Below are positions 58,266 to 64,000 of a DNA stretch of 64,000 nucleotides, one piece after another; position 1 is the first letter of the stretch, and every line of letters begins with the position of its first letter. The stretch is taken from contig NC_063258.1 in the NCBI RefSeq assembly GCF_019578655.1, positions 22,262,802 through 22,326,801 on the forward strand, written 5' to 3'. A model generated the notes under the pieces. It was not told the DNA's origin. It saw only the letters and a list, made by a program, of their open reading frames with translations, and did not search any database. Position numbers and translations under genes: made by a program. This DNA comes from Ricinus communis. Taxonomy: Eukaryota > Streptophyta > Magnoliopsida > Malpighiales > Euphorbiaceae.

Positions 58266-61200
58266 TGCTTTTTGATATGCATAACTTTTGAAGAAACTGC
58301 AGTTCTTGTCGACTGTATCTTCTCCAACTTCTACGAATAAAGATTCTTCTTTCTTCTCTCTTCTAAAACTGTACGCCATTGAATTTCGATTCATAATAGT
58401 GAAGTGGGAAGAAAGAAAAAAGAGAACAGTTGGGTTAGTTGAGTAGTCAAGAAATGACACCCTGCACCTCTGCTAATTTTCTTTTTCGATTTAAAAGTCC
58501 ATCTCTCGTAAAATATTAATTAAAAGAAAAAAAGATTGGGTGGCTACGTGCATGAATGTTTCCTTTTCTCTCCCCATAATGTTGGACTTTATTACATACA
58601 AAATAAATAAATTTTTAGATACTCTTTCTTAAAAGATTATTCGTAGATAGGATTAATAGTTATAAAAGATTTTAGTTTTAATATAAGTCACTTATAAATA
58701 CAAATGAATTTTATATTATAATAAATTATATCTTAAAAAAATATTTCTCTATATAATAATATTTTTAAAATTATAAATTATATTATATTTTATTTCACTC
58801 TATTTTTATTTTATTTTTTTATTATATAATATAGCAAGATATTGACATAATTTATCTTCAATTACTATTATTTTACCAATAAATTTAAATATTAAATTTA
58901 AAAAAATTTAATAAACAAACTCCTATTAAATTATAACTTTTCCATATTTATAAATCTTATTTGATTTCAAAAAGACTTTATTATATATAAATTATTTAAT
59001 TATAAGTGATTGATAAGAACTATACATTAATTATAATTGACACATACTATTATGTTTATTAATAACATGATAGCCAGAGTTTATTTACTTTCATATTAGT
59101 TTGTGCACCCAATTTGACTTTTCTTTTAACTTAATCTCGGATCATCCATCATCCCAGAAATCTAATCTCTATTATCTTATACTTATTCTAAGGTAGACAA
59201 ATACTTGATGATTAGCTTCGAGCCAGCACAATATCACTGAACCCATTACTCCTTTGTACGATCATGTTCTTACATATTCAATTTTATATATCACCTTTTA
59301 TTTTTAAATATGAACATATCCAAAATATATACATGAACATATTCAAAAGATATAGCAACAATCTCCAGACGATATAAGTATTTTCGCTTTCTCTGAAAAA
59401 GAAAAAGACGAACTATAATTTGGTTGGCCTCCTCACATGAGAAGCAGTGAGTTCGTTAATACTCACGCTCGTTATACTAATTATCAGTTTTTAGTAGTTG
59501 ATTTAAAATAAAAATATATATTTGGTTATAGACAAAAATAGTTAAATCAGATAAACTATTCTATTTTAATATAAAAATAAAATAGGAAAGAAAAAATTTA
59601 ATGTTGCTTTAGATATATAAAAGTAATAAATAATTAGAATTTTTTTTTTATTTGGAGAAAAAACAGTAAATATGAAATGAAAATAGTAACTTGTATATTT
59701 ATGTTTAGAAGAACTAAGGAGGCAAAGTATTGTTAATATTGGTTAAAATAATAAACTATATATTTTTTACTAATGATTAAATTAGTGATTGAATTTTATT
59801 TTTTTCATATATAATAAAAACCTCACTATAATAGTATTTTATATAAAAATAACTTCTATATAGTGATAAAAAAATTATAGTCCTAACTCGGGTTAGTTGT
59901 AAATAGAAATTAACTCTCTATTGTAATAAGTTATAAATTTTTAAATTTTACTTTAAAAAACTATTATTCTATATATTAATATTTGTATATATGATTTTAA
60001 GAAATATACTTTATGCTAAATTTTATTTTTTATAGTTTTGTTTTATCTCATCAATCTTATTTGTATAATATGATAACATATTTATGTATTTTATTTTTGG
60101 TTTCTATGTTTTACTACTAAAATTAAATATTAAGTTAAAAAATAAAATTATAATACTCAAACCTCAGTAAATTATAACGTATTCATAGTCATAAATTTTA
60201 TTTGATTTCAAATATATGATTATAAAAAAGTTTATTGTATATGTCAGTAATTAACTGGCGGAAAAATATTTATTTCTAAGAAGTATAGAGATTAATAAAT
60301 AATCTTTTGAAGCAAATAATGATTGCCATGAATTATTGAACTAAGAAAGGTGGTCGTAAGTCTTGAATGTCAGCTGTATTATATTCTGTAACATTGAAAA
60401 CGCCATCTTTGTAATTTTCAACAAATAATTATGCCATGGACTTCTTCTCTGCTCCATCTTTTATTGTTCTAATCAATTACACTCTCATTCTTGTGGGTTT
60501 TATTAAAAGAAAAAAAAGGAAACAATCAATGATCATCAGCTGCAATTACTAATATTTAAGTTCCTTGTATAGTTAAAATGGTAGTAATTGGTAAATATTT
60601 ATTTATTGCTTATGCCATGTGACTGCTGTTGCTTTTAGATCAATATTCATTATTTAAATGATTTATCTTTTTTGAAAATAAACATACCAGTTTCAACAGA
60701 GAGGAACAAGGAGCTGTTCTTATTTGACTTTTCAGATATATGTGCGTGTGATTATTGATTTTGGATCTCTTGGGAACCCTGAAGTTTATAATTATTGTTA
60801 GGGCTGCTAATTCTGAACACTATTCAATTTAACAACAAGACACACACGCGATGCCGTATGATACGTAATTAAATGAGTTTAAATTTAAATTGGATAAATT
60901 TAAATTATAAATTAATTAATTAATTTATAATAAAAGAATAAAATAATTATATTTAAATGAGTTGATTTGTCTAATCTCTAAATAATATTTAAGCGGGTTA
61001 ATAGATTAATATATAATATATTTGATGTGTCTAAATTAGTACTCACGGGTGCAGAAATCGTTCTTATAGCAAGAATAAGTTCACCACGAGGTCAATATCT
61101 GAAGCAACTATGAAGTCATTTATTATAAAGACTAATTATCAAATAAAATAATAAAAATAAATTTAAACACTCTAAATCAGTATTTTTAAAAAAAATATAT

Positions 61201-61840
61201 TTATTAAATAAATTAAATAAATTATAAAGTTATATTTGATGGTTTGACTTAATTAATTAGATAAATTATATTTAAATTAACTACTTTTTTATTCATATAT
61301 TTTAATACAATATAATTAAATATAACGCGACATGAATTACGAGCCTAAGAAACTAATAAAAGAACTCATTAGTTTCTCAACTATTTGTCCATTTTCAAAC
61401 TAAAACAAATTTCACAAATAAAAGTAAAAGTGGGGGGCTATGATTTTTAAAATTGAATTAGTGCAATTAATTCCAAATTTTAATGTTAAGCATATGATTG
61501 GCCAAAAGTACGATTTGGCTCTTAAATTTTCGTTCTCTGCCATCCCATTTTCTTCCCGACAACTACACACTCAAAACTCTCCATTTTTTTATTTTTTTTG
61601 TCTAAGATAAAAGTTATTCTCTTTTATAATACAAAAGGGAAACCTCACAAATGCAATAACTATAATCAGACAGTAAAAGAATTCACGTACGCGATAACTA
61701 TGATTAGACAGTAACTTTTATATCGAGATATTACAATGTTAATTATATTAAAGAGACAATAATATTATATTTGGTTAAATTCCATTAATGAATTCATTTT
61801 ATTGAGAAAACGACATGAAAAATAAAGTAAAATAGAAATA
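57910..61840. other. AT-rich intergenic stretch
   Basis: No gene found. Microsatellites (AT)n at 57909-57928 and 58234-58262. 60800-61360 has GACACACACGCGATGCCG and ACGCGACATGAATTACGAGC at its ends, resembling a common plant non-autonomous repeat, without proof. Confidence 0.45.
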
Positions 61841-61849
61841 ATAATATTA

Positions 61850-62075
61850 AAAAAATATTTTAATGTTATGAGATATATTAATAAATTAATATGAAATTCA
61901 TTTAGAAATTTTATTAATTTTTGTTAATATTTAATTTAGTTATATAATCAATTCTATGTAATATTTGATTATGTAAAATTTTAGATTAATTTTTTATTTT
62001 ATTCAAAGTATATAAACTTTGTATTTGTAAATGAATTTTATAAATTTTATAAATTTCAACCAAAAACAATGTAAA
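61850..62075 (+). repeat. Direct duplication in AT-rich DNA, copy 1
   Basis: About 220 bases from TTTTAATGTTATGAGATATATT to AATTTCAACCAAAAACAA; a second copy is about 355 bases further on. Confidence 0.8.
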
Positions 62076-62204
62076 AGTAAAGGTATAGAGAAAAAAGCAC
62101 ACACGTTCCTTGACTCTTTTGTGATGTTATTGAAATCTATAAGAGAATTCACCTTTTTTTTAAAAATATATATATATAAAAAAATATAAAATGAATTTGA
62201 TAAC

Positions 62205-62435
62205 ATTAGAAAGAGATATTTTAGTGTTATAAAATATATTGACTTACTAATATATAATTCATTTGAAATTTTAATTATTTTGTTAGAATTTAGATTAATT
62301 ATAACCAATTCCAAATAAATTTGATTATATAGAATTCTAAATTAACTTTCATTTCATTCAAAGCACATAAGTTTTAGATTTATAAATGAACTCTATAAAT
62401 CTTGTAAATTTCAACCAAACACAACATTAATCAAA
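62205..62435 (+). repeat. Direct duplication in AT-rich DNA, copy 2
   Basis: Diverged copy of 61850-62075, ending AATTTCAACCAAACACAAC. Confidence 0.8.
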
Positions 62436-62466
62436 GGCAAACCAAGCATCAAATTATAAGAGAGAA

Positions 62467-62499
62467 CATATATCTATATCTATCTATCTATCTATATAT
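62467..62499. repeat. (TATC)n-like microsatellite
   Basis: ATATCTATATCTATCTATCTATC-type run. Confidence 0.9.
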
Positions 62500-63650
62500 G
62501 AAAGCAAGGTTTTCAACTTGTTTTCTCTCTCTTCTTATCAATTTTTCTGTAAACTTTCTTACATCTTGATAAATTTAATCTATTATTAAAAAGATTTAAA
62601 TAAATAAATTAGATAACTCTTCATTAATCATCACATAACTCTTCATTAACCATCATTTAATAGTATATTTCAATTCATTTATAATTAAATGCTCTACTAA
62701 TTATGGAAGAAAAACTTACATTATTATTGGCTTTACTTCACCTAGCTGAATAACATTTACCGTTCGAATTTTCTAGCTATATATCAGGTTCGAACAGGTC
62801 GTCTTCAGGGCAAGTCCTGGCTCGGCCATAAGCTCAACCAAGATAGACAAACCCGTGACTGAGCGTAATAGACAGGAAGATTCTTGTTGTGCTCTTTAAC
62901 ATAATTCTTTCAGTAATTTGTTGTTGCTTCGTGTTCTTATTGATTCCATTGTTATTTTCTTACTATTCCCATTGGCTACCTTCAACCAAAGAGAAGCGGA
63001 TTGACGAGAACATGCCTTAGCTGACAGAATATATATATCCTAAATTTATTCTAAGTGAAACAGTATATTTATTGTATTTTTAATCAAATTAAATGAAACA
63101 TTATATTTTTTTTACATGCGTTTCTTTTTATTTATATTTTATTACTCGATATGTTTATGAATTTCAAACTATTTATTCATCAAAGTTTTCAAATAATGTT
63201 TAACTACATAAAATTATTTTAGTTAATAATTATATATTAATTATAATAAATTAATAGTTAGAAAAGTTAAATATCTATATATGTAGCGTATTATTTTCAT
63301 TTGACGTTTTGAAATTGTGCTATAATAGTACTTTTATCATTGAATGTAGGATGTGACTTTTATATTATTAAGTCACCTATAATATGTATAAATTTGTTTT
63401 CACAAATCTTATATAGAATATGAAATTATTCAATTTTAATCATAGTAAATTTATAATTTTTAAAATAAACTACCTATAATCAACTTGCTTTCTCCCTCTT
63501 CACAAGAAATGTTTTATGATTTTTTCAAGTTATTTCTTTAAACTATATTGAGCTTAAGAATTTATATGAGAAAAAAAAAAACTACTAAAAAAATATTAAT
63601 CTTATGATTATTAAAGAGGTGCATCAACTATCTAGAAAGATATTTATTAA
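62500..63650. other. AT-rich stretch with one GC-richer patch
   Basis: 62765-62890 is less AT-rich and contains TCTTCAGGGCAAGTCCTGGC with a short palindromic part. I could not fold it into a tRNA or a known RNA. Otherwise nothing recognised. Confidence 0.4.
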
Positions 63651-63654
63651 TTAG

Positions 63655-63960
63655 TAGGTAAAAGGTACGAATAACCCCTTAGACTTTTGGTTGAATCTCA
63701 ATTAAGCTCTTAAATTTTAAGTTGAAATAATTAAGCTCTTAAACTAAATAATATGGAACAATTAAGTCTTTTTGTGCAACTCCGATATTACTACAGTTAA
63801 CTATTTTGGTAAAAGGTATAGATAGCTCCTAAATTTTAGCCAAATCTCAATTAAGCCATTTAAATTTAAGTTAGAACAATTAAGCCCTTAAAATAAATAA
63901 TACAAAATAATTAAATCCCTCTATGCAACTTCGTTATTACTATCGTTCAATAATTTTTAT
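63655..63960 (+). repeat. Tandem pair of about 152-base repeats
   Basis: GGTAAAAGGTA, AATCTCAATTAAGC, AATTAAGC(C/T)C(T)TAAA and GCAACTTCG/GCAACTCCG recur in order at 63658-63808 and 63810-63960. The wording is typical of dispersed plant repeats with AATTAAGCCC motifs. Confidence 0.75.
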
Positions 63961-64000
63961 CGATAATGACCCGCATAAAATGACAACCAATAGCATAAAG

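Noticed and set aside
62003..62314. Minus-strand open frame of 103 codons
   Set aside because: It is made of Ile/Lys/Tyr/Phe-rich low-complexity translation of AT-rich DNA and spans parts of both duplication copies.
62760..62890. tRNA or structured RNA near GGTTCGAACAGG
   Set aside because: No acceptor stem or anticodon arm could be paired around the TTCGAA-like word.

Overview
The window looks like nuclear DNA of a dicotyledonous plant. It is very AT-rich, its genes have many GT-AG introns, and it holds plant retrotransposons (Ty1-copia elements and a Cassandra-type TRIM carrying 5S rRNA sequence). Three protein genes read cleanly, all on the + strand: a plant xylose isomerase (20 coding exons, 477 aa, 11.9-15.9 kb), a small secreted protein of the uncharacterised At4g14100-like family (2 exons, 195 aa, 16.8-18.3 kb) and the small GTPase ARL1 (8 coding exons, 182 aa, 35.2-45.3 kb). 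I joined all exons by hand. Every junction keeps phase and the lengths match the families. The species cannot be fixed from this; a rosid is only an impression.

Layout. 0-5.1 kb: decayed retroelement sequence (LTR-like ends, a DUF4283/zinc-knuckle ORF remnant), then a Cassandra-like TRIM (4138-4997, minus strand, 5-bp TSD) that splits a minus-strand exon-like reading frame. 5.1-11.1 kb: AT-rich intergenic DNA with a broken copia 5' end (7920-8690). 11.1-18.3 kb: the xylose isomerase and At4g14100-like genes, head to tail. 19.4-29.0 kb: an old copia element with both LTRs, interrupted by about 4.7 kb that contains scrambled mitochondrial DNA (matR, cob, rps7 and nad6 pieces), with inverted copies of a short repetitive sequence on both sides. 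29.3-34.7 kb: MITE-like and other repeats. 35.0-45.3 kb: ARL1, whose last intron is 5.9 kb and holds about 4.2 kb of a tandem satellite-like array with a 467-bp unit. 45.7-53.1 kb: AT-rich DNA with a two-copy long repeat. 53.1-57.9 kb: a complete-looking copia element with 4% LTR divergence and 5-bp TSD, disabled by stops and a frameshift. 57.9-64 kb: AT-rich, with short duplications and no gene I can support.

The genes do not form a pathway or operon. Xylose isomerase is a sugar isomerase with a hydrophobic leader, the At4g14100-like product is probably secreted, and ARL1 works at the trans-Golgi. The striking material is structural: mitochondrial DNA trapped inside a retrotransposon, a chimeric rps7-cob reading frame in it, the satellite array in the ARL1 intron, a GC-AG intron in xylose isomerase, and a TRIM whose removal re-opens a reading frame. 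I found no convincing new multi-gene system.
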